Below are positions 1 through 7,541 of a stretch of 60,132 bases of DNA, piece after piece. How positions within the stretch are numbered: the first letter of the stretch is position 1; each line of letters opens with the position of its first letter. Source of the DNA: CAUTNH01 sp963540225 (GTDB lineage: Bacteria; Bacillota_I; Bacilli_A; Acholeplasmatales; Acholeplasmataceae); the NCBI GenBank assembly GCA_963540225.1, contig CAUTNH010000001.1, forward strand, positions 1 to 60,132, given 5' to 3'. The notes under the pieces were generated by a model that saw only the letters and a list, made by a program, of their open reading frames with translations, was not told the DNA's origin and ran no database searches. The translations under genes were made by a program, and so were the position numbers.

Positions 1-1050
1 AGGAGATGAAATATTAAATAAAAAAATATCTTTTGTTCCTAATAAAAGTTTAATATTTTTTTTAACTTCACCGTTTAAAGCGCTTATTTTTAAGCTATCT
101 TTTATATAAGAATGATAGATATAACTTTTATCTAAATCTTTTAAATTATTATAGTAAAAATCAGCAAGGTTTGCGCTTTCACAAACAAGATAAATACATT
201 TTCCGACTGATAAATTTTTATATAACTGTTTTATTATTTCTATTTTTTTAAATTTATCACAAGTTTCAACTTGATATAGATCTTTTTTAGAAATTATTTT
301 ATATATAAAATTATCTGGAATATATTTTTGAAATTTTAAGGAATTACTACTTTTTTTATCTTCTTTATATGCTTTTTCAATTAAACCAAGACTACACATT
401 TTATTTAATATATTTTTACTTAGATTATATTTTTTTATATCATTAAAAAATATAATCTTATTTTGATTAAATAAATTAAGATAATCATTCATTTTATCGG
501 TTAAAATTACAGTATTGAAAAAATCTTTTTTTATATAGCAATTACTTTTTAGATATGCTCTATTTTTATAAATACTACCAAATGAGACAATATTTTTATT
601 TTTTAATATTTTTAATCTTTGGAATAAATCATCATCTATCGTTTTAATTTTTAATTTATCATTTTTAAACTTATCATATAAATCAAAAGGAAGTAGTGCT
701 TTATCTAAAAGCTCTACTTCTTTATAATAATTTAAAAAAAGTACAGAAGGAATTAAATTAAGATAGACAATGTTTTTACTTATAAAAGTATTTTTAGAAA
801 TATAGTTGCAAAGCTTAATAAACTCATCACTTATAAAAGGCTCATCATCTATTACTTCTTTTACATATAATAAGTCGCTTCTTTCTTCATTAGTAATCTC
901 AATTACAAATCCTAGTCTATCACAATTATTAAATGGAACAATTACTCTTTGACCTATCTTAATAATATTTTTTAAATTATCATCTACACTATATGAGTAG
1001 TTAAAATTTATGGATGCTGTTTTTAAATCAACTAAGATATTAGCAATCAT
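1..1050 (-). CDS. priA: Primosomal protein N' (PriA), N-terminal 350 residues, runs off the window edge
   Basis: The reading frame stays open to the left edge, so only the N-terminal part is visible. It begins with the PriA 3'-DNA-binding domain (ANILVDLKTASINFNYSYSV, then IGQRVIVPFNNCDRLGFVIE). Near residues 332-344 comes LLLGTKDIFLF, which matches the PriA segment ivvGtRSAlFaP. Between them, where the family has GxTGSGKTEVY, this protein has YQVETCDKFKKIEII (about residues 259-273), with no P-loop. PriA restarts replication at stalled forks. The ATG overlaps the rbfA stop in an ATGA, so it ends the nusA-infB operon. A Walker-less form resembles the ATPase-dead PriA of actinobacteria. The family call is good; helicase activity is doubtful. 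Confidence 0.8.
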   Translation of the reverse strand, partial: MIANILVDLKTASINFNYSYSVDDNLKNIIKIGQRVIVPFNNCDRLGFVIEITNEERSDLLYVKEVIDDEPFISDEFIKLCNYISKNTFISKNIVYLNLIPSVLFLNYYKEVELLDKALLPFDLYDKFKNDKLKIKTIDDDLFQRLKILKNKNIVSFGSIYKNRAYLKSNCYIKKDFFNTVILTDKMNDYLNLFNQNKIIFFNDIKKYNLSKNILNKMCSLGLIEKAYKEDKKSSNSLKFQKYIPDNFIYKIISKKDLYQVETCDKFKKIEIIKQLYKNLSVGKCIYLVCESANLADFYYNNLKDLDKSYIYHSYIKDSLKISALNGEVKKNIKLLLGTKDIFLFNISSP

Positions 1051-1400
1051 TTATAATTGTCTTTAATTGCTTCTAAAATTTCTTCTATCTTATTTCCATA
1101 TTCTAATGAATCATCATATAAAAAAGTTATATCTGGGAATTTTCTAATATCATTCATTTTAGAGGCAAGCTCTTTTTTTATCTTTCCTTTATAGCCTAAA
1201 AGAAGATTAGAAACCTCTTCTTTTTTAGTATTGCTATCGTTTAAAATTGTGTAATAAATTGTAGCAATTTGTAAATCTTTTGTTAGTCTTACTTCTGATA
1301 CTGTAATATATCCTATTTCCTTAGTTTTAAAAATATCATCTAAAATTGTTGTAAGATGTCTATGAATTCTACTTTCTAATCTTTCAAGTGATACGCTCAT
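1047..1400 (-). CDS. rbfA: 30S ribosome-binding factor RbfA
   Basis: The product is a 117-residue KH-fold protein of normal length for RbfA, which binds the immature 30S subunit and helps 16S rRNA 5'-end maturation. Recognisable parts are the N-terminal helix (RLESRIHRHLTTILDD), the strand pair around GYITVSEVRLTKDLQIATIYY, and the C-terminal FPDITFLYDDSLEYGNKIEEIL. Its ATG overlaps the infB stop by 4 nt and its TGA overlaps the priA ATG, the usual place for rbfA after infB. Confidence 0.93.
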   Translation of the reverse strand: MSVSLERLESRIHRHLTTILDDIFKTKEIGYITVSEVRLTKDLQIATIYYTILNDSNTKKEEVSNLLLGYKGKIKKELASKMNDIRKFPDITFLYDDSLEYGNKIEEILEAIKDNYK

Positions 1401-3172
1401 AAATCTATCTCCTTAAGTTCATATATTTCAAGTCTATCATCAATTTTAAAATCATTATATCCTTCAATTGTAAGACCTCCTTCAAGACCTGCTTGAAGTT
1501 CTTTTTTATCATCTTTTAAATGTTTTAAAGATGCTATTTTATTTTCATATATAACCTTGTCATCTCTTATAACCTTAGCATATGCTTTTCTTTTAACAAT
1601 ACCATCGGTTATATATATTCCTGCAATCATTACACCTTTTGGAAGTTTAAAAGTTTCTCTTACAACAGCCTCTCCTATAACAACTTTATCATATTCTGGC
1701 TCAAGCATTCCCTTTAAGGCATTTTTAATATCATCTTCTATTTGATAAATTACATTATATAATCTAAGTTCAATATTTTTTTCCTTAGCCATTTTCTTAA
1801 TTCCTGCTGATGGTGAAACGTTAAAATTTATTATTAAAGACTTAGATGCAACAGCAAGTAAAAGATCACTTTCCGTAGGAGCACCAACACCTGATGAGAC
1901 AATATTTATCTTTAAATTTTCAATGTTAAGTTTAGATAATAAATTACTAATAGCCTCAATTGAGCCTTTAACATCGGCTTTTATAATTAAGTTTAAATTA
2001 TCGTTTTCACTATTTAAATCACTTAGGCTTGTTGCCTTTTTAATTTCTCCTATTTTTTCTTTTTCTAAGATTTTTCCAACTTCAAGTCTTGCATCTTTTT
2101 CACATTTAAATACTCTTAATCTATCACCTGTATTAGGAACTTCATTTAAACCAGTAATTTCAACCGCTTGGCTTGGGGTTGCCGTTTTCAAGTTTTCAAG
2201 CTTGTCATTAGTTATAGTTCTTACTTTTCCTATGGTTTTTCCAACTAAAACATAATCTCCTTGATTAAGACTACCGTTTTTAATAATTATAGTTGCAACA
2301 GGCCCACGTCCTTTATCAAGTTTAGCCTCAATAACTGTTCCAACAGCGGGCTTATTAGGATTTGCTTTTAACTCTTTTAACTCAGATAAAATAAGTATTG
2401 TATCAAGTAGCTCATCTATATTTTTACCAGATTTTGCGCTTATTTCAACAAATTGATAATCTCCACCCCAAGTATCAGGAACAACACCAATCTCAGATAA
2501 TTTAGTCATAACCTGATCAGGCTTTGCGCTTGGTTTATCAACTTTATTAATTGCAACAATAATCGGAACCTTTGCTGCTTTTGCATGATCAATTGATTCA
2601 ATTGTCTGTGGCATTATACCATCATCGGCCGCAACAACTAAAACAACAATATCAGTTATCTCAGCGCCCCTTGCTCTCATTTCAGTAAATGCAGCATGTC
2701 CTGGAGTATCTATAAATGTTATATATTCATTATTTCTTTTAATCTGGTATGCACCAATATGTTGAGTTATTCCACCAAATTCACCTGAGACAACATTTGT
2801 TTTTCTAATTGTATCAAGTAGTGTGGTCTTACCATGGTCAACGTGTCCCATAATGGTAATTATTGGGGGGCGTTTAACTAAATTTTTAGGGTCTTCATTT
2901 TCATCAAGACCTAGTATCTCATTTTTTTTAATTTCTTCCTCGCATACAAATTTATAATCTGTATCAAGCGTGATTAACTCAACACAATCTCTGTCTAAAA
3001 TAGAGTTTATATTTGCCATCTGCCCCATTGAAAGAAGTTTTTGAATAATTTCAAAAGGTTGCATTCCCAGTGATGATGCAACTTCTTTTAATGTCATATT
3101 TTCTTTATAAATAAATTTTTTTGATTCGTTTTTAGAGGAATTAGTTTTATTATTTTTCTTTTGATTTTTCAT
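1397..3172 (-). CDS. infB: Translation initiation factor IF-2
   Basis: IF-2 is the GTPase that brings fMet-tRNA to the 30S subunit and promotes subunit joining. The order is a short basic leader, the IF2-N helix-turn module (about residues 27-70), the G domain with GHVDHGKT (109-116), DTPGHAAF and NKVD, then two beta-barrel domains. At 591 residues it is short: the long charged N-terminal region of Bacillus IF-2 is missing, as in reduced genomes. It sits between ylxQ and rbfA with a 4-nt overlap to the latter. Confidence 0.97.
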   Translation of the reverse strand: MKNQKKNNKTNSSKNESKKFIYKENMTLKEVASSLGMQPFEIIQKLLSMGQMANINSILDRDCVELITLDTDYKFVCEEEIKKNEILGLDENEDPKNLVKRPPIITIMGHVDHGKTTLLDTIRKTNVVSGEFGGITQHIGAYQIKRNNEYITFIDTPGHAAFTEMRARGAEITDIVVLVVAADDGIMPQTIESIDHAKAAKVPIIVAINKVDKPSAKPDQVMTKLSEIGVVPDTWGGDYQFVEISAKSGKNIDELLDTILILSELKELKANPNKPAVGTVIEAKLDKGRGPVATIIIKNGSLNQGDYVLVGKTIGKVRTITNDKLENLKTATPSQAVEITGLNEVPNTGDRLRVFKCEKDARLEVGKILEKEKIGEIKKATSLSDLNSENDNLNLIIKADVKGSIEAISNLLSKLNIENLKINIVSSGVGAPTESDLLLAVASKSLIINFNVSPSAGIKKMAKEKNIELRLYNVIYQIEDDIKNALKGMLEPEYDKVVIGEAVVRETFKLPKGVMIAGIYITDGIVKRKAYAKVIRDDKVIYENKIASLKHLKDDKKELQAGLEGGLTIEGYNDFKIDDRLEIYELKEIDL

Positions 3173-3176
3173 ATTA

Positions 3177-3476
3177 TCACATTCCTTTAAATTTTAAAAT
3201 TTGGTCTTTAAAACCATCATCTAGAATTGCAACTACCTTAACATCTAAATTATTAAAAACACTATTTATAATAATATAGTCCATTTCAATAATTGAAATA
3301 TTATAATATTTTGTCTTATCATAAAATTTTTTTTTAGTATTTTGGCTTGCAACACTTGATAAAATAACAAGTTTTGCCTTTTTTGTTTTTATTAAATCAA
3401 GAACAACCCCGCTACCATATCTTAAATTATTAGATAGTCTGCAAAGTCCTAAATAATCTTTTAACTTATTTTGCAA
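3177..3476 (-). CDS. ylxQ: L7Ae-family RNA-binding protein YlxQ
   Basis: This 99-residue protein has the L7Ae/L30e fold pattern: KLKDYLGLCRLSNNLRYGSG, then KKAKLVILSSVASQNTKKKF. The family binds kink-turn RNA, and this member lies in the nusA-infB operon of most Firmicutes. The start is a TTG with GAGG about 7 nt upstream, overlapping the end of nusA. In most relatives ylxR lies between nusA and ylxQ; here only two bases separate the genes, so ylxR is absent. Confidence 0.85.
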   Translation of the reverse strand: MQNKLKDYLGLCRLSNNLRYGSGVVLDLIKTKKAKLVILSSVASQNTKKKFYDKTKYYNISIIEMDYIIINSVFNNLDVKVVAILDDGFKDQILKFKGM

Positions 3477-3478
3477 TT

Positions 3479-4591
3479 TTATTCCTCATTATCGGGAGTA
3501 ATATCAATTCCTTCGCCTTTTGCTTCTTGAACTGATTTAATATTTATCTTCCAGCCAGTTGCTCTTACTGCAAGTTGAACATTTTGACCCTTATTTCCTA
3601 TTGCAAGTGATAGCTGGTCATCTGGAACAATTGCAAGTGCTTTTTTCTCAGTTGGATTTATATCAAGAATTTTAACAACATCAGATGGTTGAAGAGAATT
3701 TCTTATTAAAGATGCTGGATCATCAGACCATTTAAATAAATCTATTTTCTCTCCTCTTAAAAGCCCTTGAATACTGTTAATTCTCATTTTGCCCTCACCA
3801 ATACATGCCCCAATTGGGTCTACATTAGGATCATATGATAAAACTCCCACCTTAGATCTATCCCCTGGATCTCTTGCAACTGCTTTTACCTCAACGATTC
3901 CTTCTTGTATTTCCGGAATATTTTCTTTTAAAATTGCAGCAACAAGTTCAGGTTTAATTTTTGATACATAAACACTTAGATGCTTTTCTTTTTCTTTATC
4001 AACACCTGTAATAATTACTGGAATATTTAATCCTGCATGAAGTCTTTCACCTGGTAAAATTTCTTTTTCAGGTAAAACTGTTGAAATATCATTTCCTATA
4101 TCTAAAATACATTGACCATTTTCAATAGAGATTATTCTTGCTTTAATTACATCGCCTTCTTTATTTTTAAAGTAGTTATATAATCTTTCTTTAACAAGTT
4201 TATTTAAATTATCTCTAAAATTATTTTTTACAATTCTTGCAGAGGAGTGTGAAAAATTAGTTAAATCAACTTCTTCTTCTAAAATATCTCCTATTTTAGT
4301 TCCTCTTGGTTTAATTTTTTTAGCATCACTTAAAAGAATTTGAGTCATTTTTTGTAATGGTTGTTGGGTTAAATCTTTCTGAATTTGATAATCTCCCACA
4401 ACTATTCTTTGCTTAAAAATTTTAATTGTGCATTTTTCCTCGTTTATTTCAACACGACAACTTCTTACACCTGCTTCTTTTTTACATCCTGATATTAGGG
4501 CTTGCTCAAAAGCATTCTTAACAAGTTCTCTTTCAATTCCACGTTCTTTAGATATTTCATCAAAATATAGTGGTAAGTTTTTTCTTTTCAT
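3479..4591 (-). CDS. nusA: Transcription termination/antitermination factor NusA
   Basis: NusA binds RNA polymerase and RNA and modulates pausing, termination and antitermination. Domains in order are the N-terminal RNAP-binding domain (to about residue 125), the S1 domain (about 140-205, GDVIKARIISIENGQCILDIG), KH1 (GACIGEGKMRINSI) and KH2 (LAIGNKGQNVQLAVRATGWKI). The length of 370 residues is the Gram-positive size without the acidic C-terminal repeats of proteobacteria. It has a GAGG ribosome-binding site and follows rimP by one base. Confidence 0.97.
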   Translation of the reverse strand: MKRKNLPLYFDEISKERGIERELVKNAFEQALISGCKKEAGVRSCRVEINEEKCTIKIFKQRIVVGDYQIQKDLTQQPLQKMTQILLSDAKKIKPRGTKIGDILEEEVDLTNFSHSSARIVKNNFRDNLNKLVKERLYNYFKNKEGDVIKARIISIENGQCILDIGNDISTVLPEKEILPGERLHAGLNIPVIITGVDKEKEKHLSVYVSKIKPELVAAILKENIPEIQEGIVEVKAVARDPGDRSKVGVLSYDPNVDPIGACIGEGKMRINSIQGLLRGEKIDLFKWSDDPASLIRNSLQPSDVVKILDINPTEKKALAIVPDDQLSLAIGNKGQNVQLAVRATGWKINIKSVQEAKGEGIDITPDNEE

Positions 4592-4592
4592 T

Positions 4593-5030
4593 TTAAATCC
4601 TCACTGCTTTCCTTATTTTTATTGTTTTAACATACTTTATATTTATTTTTTTAACTTTATTCTTAATTTTATACTCTATTTCTAAAATATCATCTTTAAA
4701 ATTAGATAATATACAATAACCTTTATAATAATCCGAGACAATATAAATATAGCATCCTATATTATTTTTTATATCATCAATTGTTTCAAGTTTATGTTCT
4801 AATCCTCTTGATGATATTTCAAGATAAGAATCATCTGGCATTATATCATTTATTTTATCAAGAATTTTAAGATGAATTTCTTCTTGAATTTTACTTTCAA
4901 TCTCATCTTTATTTATTATAATCTCAATTATATTATCTACTCCATAATCGCTTTTTATCCTTATAGAATATAGTTTTAAATTATAATCAGATAATATTTT
5001 TTCACTTATTTCTTTTATTTCATCAATCAA
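4593..5030 (-). CDS. rimP: Ribosome maturation factor RimP
   Basis: RimP helps assemble the 30S subunit and is normally the first gene before nusA, as here. The N-terminal domain reads LIDEIKEISEKILSDYNLKLYSIRI, followed by DSYLEISSRGLEHKL, which matches the conserved LEVSSPGldRpL segment. I place the start at TTG with AAAAGGTGA about 5 nt upstream. An in-frame GTG 48 nt further up lies inside a terminator hairpin, has no ribosome-binding site, and would add residues foreign to the family. The protein is then about 145 residues. Confidence 0.85.
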   Translation of the reverse strand: MIDEIKEISEKILSDYNLKLYSIRIKSDYGVDNIIEIIINKDEIESKIQEEIHLKILDKINDIMPDDSYLEISSRGLEHKLETIDDIKNNIGCYIYIVSDYYKGYCILSNFKDDILEIEYKIKNKVKKINIKYVKTIKIRKAVRI

Positions 5031-5049
5031 AAAATCACCTTTTAACTCT

Positions 5050-5081
5050 AACAAAACGAGCGGAACAACTTGTTCCACTCG
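5050..5081 (-). terminator. Intrinsic terminator after rplT, before rimP
   Basis: A 12-bp near-perfect stem (CGAGYGGAACAA with TTGTTCCGCTCG) is followed on the minus strand by TTTTGTTA. The one non-Watson-Crick position is a G-U pair in the minus-strand RNA but a C-A clash in the plus-strand RNA, so the structure is for leftward transcription. Confidence 0.75.
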
Positions 5082-5129
5082 TATTAATTATATTATATAT
5101 TATTATATTTTAAAATGCAACTTATATAA

Positions 5130-5771
5130 TTATTTTTTAGCAGGTGCCTTTTTTGCCACAGGCTTTTCTTTGCTATCTTTTGCAGGTGTTTTTTTAACTG
5201 CTACAGTCTCAGATTTTTTTGCTGTGGTTTTAGGTGTTTCTTTTTTTACAGTCTGACTTACTTTTGAAGCAACTTCTTTTTTTACCTCAGGTTTTTTTAC
5301 TGTCTCTTTTTTCAAAGGTTTTTTCTCTTCTTTTTTTGCTTTTTTATCAGCCTTTTCTGCAACAACTAATTCTGGAAGTTCTTTTTCAATATCTTTGAAT
5401 TTTTCAGGAAGTTCTTTTTTCAAACCTTTTTTAGCCTGTAAAACTATTTCTGTAAACGCCTTAGGATCAGAGATTGCAATCTCTGATAGCATTTTACGAT
5501 TTATTTCTATTTTTTCACGACGAAGTCCTGTAATAAATCTTGAATATGAAATATCATTTAACTTACAAGCAGCATTAATTCTTGTAATCCATAATTTTCT
5601 AAATTGTCTTTTCTTTTGTTTACGATCCCTAAATTGATATCTTAGTGATTTCATTACTTGCTCGTGTGCAGTTCTTACAAGTGCATGACGAGATCCAAAA
5701 TATCCTTTTGCTTGTTTTAATATTTTATTATGACGATGTTTTTTTATAACTGCTGATTTTGCTCTTGGCAT
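5130..5771 (-). CDS. rplT: 50S ribosomal protein L20 with a long lysine/alanine-rich C-terminal tail
   Basis: Residues 1 to about 118 are ordinary L20 (MPRAKSAVIKKHRHNKILKQ, GYFGSRHALVRTAHEQVMKS, RITRINAACKLNDISYSRFI-like). L20 binds 23S rRNA early in 50S assembly and in Firmicutes represses its own infC-rpmI-rplT operon. From about residue 135 to 213 comes an extra tail made almost only of K, A, E, P, T, S and V, with repeated PAK, KKET and AKK motifs like histone H1 tails. The frame is unbroken and ends in PAKK before a normal stop. The family length is about 118, so the tail nearly doubles it. Confidence 0.95.
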   Translation of the reverse strand: MPRAKSAVIKKHRHNKILKQAKGYFGSRHALVRTAHEQVMKSLRYQFRDRKQKKRQFRKLWITRINAACKLNDISYSRFITGLRREKIEINRKMLSEIAISDPKAFTEIVLQAKKGLKKELPEKFKDIEKELPELVVAEKADKKAKKEEKKPLKKETVKKPEVKKEVASKVSQTVKKETPKTTAKKSETVAVKKTPAKDSKEKPVAKKAPAKK

Positions 5772-5780
5772 ATTATCACC

Positions 5781-5981
5781 TTAGTAAAGGTTGCTTATCA
5801 AAGGTCTGATTCTTTTTTCATCACTCTTTGATATACCTTGTTCCTTTCTTAATCTTCTAATTTGGCATTGTCTTTTTGATGCTGCAAGGTGGCTTGTATA
5901 TGCAGAGCCACGTCTAATTTTTCCACTTTTTGTAATCTTAATTCTTTTTTTAAGACCACTATGAGTTTTCTGTTTTGGCAT
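5781..5981 (-). CDS. rpmI: 50S ribosomal protein L35
   Basis: This 66-residue basic protein is the normal size for L35 and carries the family signature MPKQKTHSGLKKRIKITKSGKIRR and the HLAASKRQ segment. It lies between infC and rplT in the usual operon order, with GGTGATAAT-type spacing to rplT. It is part of the 50S subunit. Confidence 0.96.
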   Translation of the reverse strand: MPKQKTHSGLKKRIKITKSGKIRRGSAYTSHLAASKRQCQIRRLRKEQGISKSDEKRIRPLISNLY

Positions 5982-6000
5982 ATTATCCGTCCTTTTCTTT

Positions 6001-6537
6001 TTATTTTTTCTTTTTATTAGGTGCTATTATCGCAAATACTATATTTCTTTCTTGTGTAAGTTTTTGCTCAACAGTACCAAATTCTTCTAATGATGATAAA
6101 AATTTCTTTATTATTTCAAGACCTATTTCAATATTGTTTATCATTCTACCTTTAAAAAACATTGAAATCCTAACCTTATCGCCTTTTTCTAAAAACTTTT
6201 TCGCATTATTAAGTTTAGTGTTAAAGTCATTATCTTGAATTGTTGGTCCAAGCCTTACTTCTTTAACCTGAATTATTTGTTGATTTTTTTTCATTTCTTT
6301 TAATCTTTTTTGCTGATCAAAACGATATTTTGCATAATCCATTACCTTTGCAGTATATGGTTTTGTATCATTTACAACAACAACATCTAAATCAACACTT
6401 TCAGCATATGCTATTGCTTGGCTTTTAGACAAAATACCACGATTATTTCCGTTTTCATCAATCAATCTAATATCGCCATCAGGGATATTTTCATTAACTA
6501 AATCTAATGACTGATTTTCTTTTTTTACTTGTTTAAT
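6001..6537 (-). CDS. infC: Translation initiation factor IF-3, AUU start
   Basis: IF-3 keeps ribosomal subunits apart and proofreads the start codon. I start it at ATT because a strong AGGAGG lies 7 nt upstream and because the extension adds VNENIPDGDIRLIDENG, which aligns with the conserved VNEGIRAREVRLID N-terminus. A TTG start 24 codons later would cut this off and has no ribosome-binding site. The protein is then 178 residues with the usual two domains. An AUU start is the known autoregulatory feature of infC in E. coli and bacilli: IF-3 discriminates against its own start codon. Confidence 0.92.
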   Translation of the reverse strand: MKQVKKENQSLDLVNENIPDGDIRLIDENGNNRGILSKSQAIAYAESVDLDVVVVNDTKPYTAKVMDYAKYRFDQQKRLKEMKKNQQIIQVKEVRLGPTIQDNDFNTKLNNAKKFLEKGDKVRISMFFKGRMINNIEIGLEIIKKFLSSLEEFGTVEQKLTQERNIVFAIIAPNKKKK

Positions 6538-6552
6538 AAATTTTCCTCCTTT

Positions 6553-6700
6553 AAAATAAAAAATGATGCTATAAAAGCATCAAAAACCATAAAATTTATA
6601 AGTATAGATAAAATAAATAAAAAATTTATTTTCATATAATTTAAATTCGTGAGTTTTTACCCAAAGATATATCAATCAGGTGAGATGCTTTCTCTTTTCA
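6553..6700 (-). promoter_or_regulatory. infC-rpmI-rplT leader with attenuator (L20-leader-like)
   Basis: Directly before the infC ribosome-binding site lies a terminator hairpin on the minus strand: GATGCT, loop, AGCATC, then ATTTTTTATTTT. About 100 nt upstream in the same RNA is AAAGCATC, which can pair over 8 bp with GATGCTTT, the 5' arm of that terminator. The two structures exclude each other, which is the layout of an attenuator. In B. subtilis an L20-binding leader sits in this position. I see the pairing; the L20 ligand is inferred from position. Confidence 0.7.
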
Positions 6701-6785
6701 CAAAAAGTACAATAACACATTTTCTATATTTCTAATATAAAAATGCTTTACTTTTTATTAAATTTAAAAATATTGTAATTTAAAT

Positions 6786-6860
6786 TGGAGCAGACAAGGG
6801 GAATCGAACCCCCATCTTAGCCTTGGCAAGGCCACATAATAACCGTTATACTATGTCTAC
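6786..6860 (-). tRNA. tRNA-Gly (GCC)
   Basis: A full cloverleaf is present: acceptor GTAGACA with TGTCTGC, anticodon loop TTGCCAA, and T-loop GGTTCGATTCC. The anticodon is GCC and CCA is encoded. A TTGACA/TATAAT promoter lies just upstream and no terminator follows before the infC leader, so it may be cotranscribed with infC. Confidence 0.95.
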
Positions 6861-6892
6861 ATATTTTATTTAATAAAAATATAGCAATAAAC

Positions 6893-6920
6893 ATTATACT
6901 ATTTTTAGATTATTTGTCAA
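6893..6920 (-). promoter_or_regulatory. Sigma-A-type promoter of tRNA-Gly
   Basis: TTGACA and TATAAT are separated by 16 bp on the minus strand, about 33 nt before the tRNA-Gly 5' end. Both hexamers match the housekeeping consensus exactly. Confidence 0.85.
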
Positions 6921-6975
6921 ATTAAAACTATATTTTTTAAAATTACATCTTACTTTTATAAAACATTAAACTTTA

Positions 6976-6984
6976 TGCTATAAT
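6976..6984 (+). promoter_or_regulatory. Extended -10 promoter of tRNA-Cys
   Basis: TGCTATAAT lies 9 nt before the tRNA 5' end, with no clear -35 hexamer. Confidence 0.7.
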
Positions 6985-6993
6985 TTATAAGAT

Positions 6994-7065
6994 GGTTCCG
7001 TAGCCAAGCTGGTAAGGCAGTGCTCTGCAAAAGCTCGATCATCGGTTCAAATCCGGTCGGAACCT
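6994..7065 (+). tRNA. tRNA-Cys (GCA)
   Basis: Acceptor GGTTCCG pairs with CGGAACC, the anticodon loop is CTGCAAA, and the T-arm is ATCGG-TTCAAAT-CCGGT. The anticodon is GCA. The anticodon stem (GTGCT with AGCTC) has one U-U mismatch at its second pair. CCA is not encoded. It has its own promoter and terminator. Confidence 0.93.
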
Positions 7066-7080
7066 CATAAAAGTATTTTA

Positions 7081-7102
7081 GTGGCAAAAGCCACCTTTTT
7101 TA
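7081..7102 (+). terminator. Intrinsic terminator of tRNA-Cys
   Basis: GTGGC-AAAA-GCCAC is followed by CTTTTTTAT, only 15 nt after the tRNA. It also lies just past the tmRNA 3' end of the opposite strand. Confidence 0.8.
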
Positions 7103-7109
7103 TCTTATT

Positions 7110-7468
7110 TGGTGGAGATGGAGGGATTTGAACCCTCGTATGAAATAAATAATATATTAAAATCTACATACTTATTTTATTTTTTATCTAAGATATCAAA
7201 GAAAAATAAACAAAACTTAAAATATCCTATCCTATAAAATTCACTAAATTATCTAGGCATAATTTAGTATAACCTACAAATATCTTTTAACCAGCAAGTA
7301 GGTATACTAGTTAAAAGGTTTCACAAATTATTATGCGAAAGCTAATTGTTGTGCATTATTTGCACGATAAATTGGGTTTGCATTTAATTAAACCTCGAGT
7401 GTTTAACGTGACTACTCACGGTATGCATTTAGTATACGCTTTATCCCAGCGACTCCTAAATCATCCCC
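7110..7468 (-). ncRNA. ssrA: Transfer-messenger RNA (tmRNA), tag ANPIYRANNAQQLAFA
   Basis: The 5' end GGGGATGATTTAGGAG and the 3' end GGTTCAAATCCCTCCATCTCCACCA form the tRNA-like domain; the 7-bp acceptor stem pairs GGGGATG with CATCTCC and CCA is encoded. The tag frame starts at GCA (7379-7381) and reads ANPIYRANNAQQLAFA, followed by two UAA stops. tmRNA rescues stalled ribosomes and marks the product for proteolysis. The length of 359 nt is normal for a one-piece tmRNA. A TGGTAAAAT extended -10 lies 8 nt upstream. Confidence 0.95.
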
Positions 7469-7508
7469 ATAAGCTTATTTTACCATATTTTTTTATAATA
7501 TAAAAATT

Positions 7509-7517
7509 TGATATAAT
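7509..7517 (+). promoter_or_regulatory. Extended -10 promoter for the small plus-strand operon
   Basis: TGATATAAT lies 6 nt before an ATG (7524) that is in frame with the small ORF. The same string (TTGATATAATAGATATATGA) is found before holA. It is divergent from the tmRNA promoter. Confidence 0.65.
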
Positions 7518-7541
7518 AGATATATGAAAAAGGAGAATATT

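Noticed and set aside
1397..5030. Use of UGA as tryptophan (code 4)
   Set aside because: Trp is UGG throughout, and UGA ends genes such as rbfA and hydE at sensible places.
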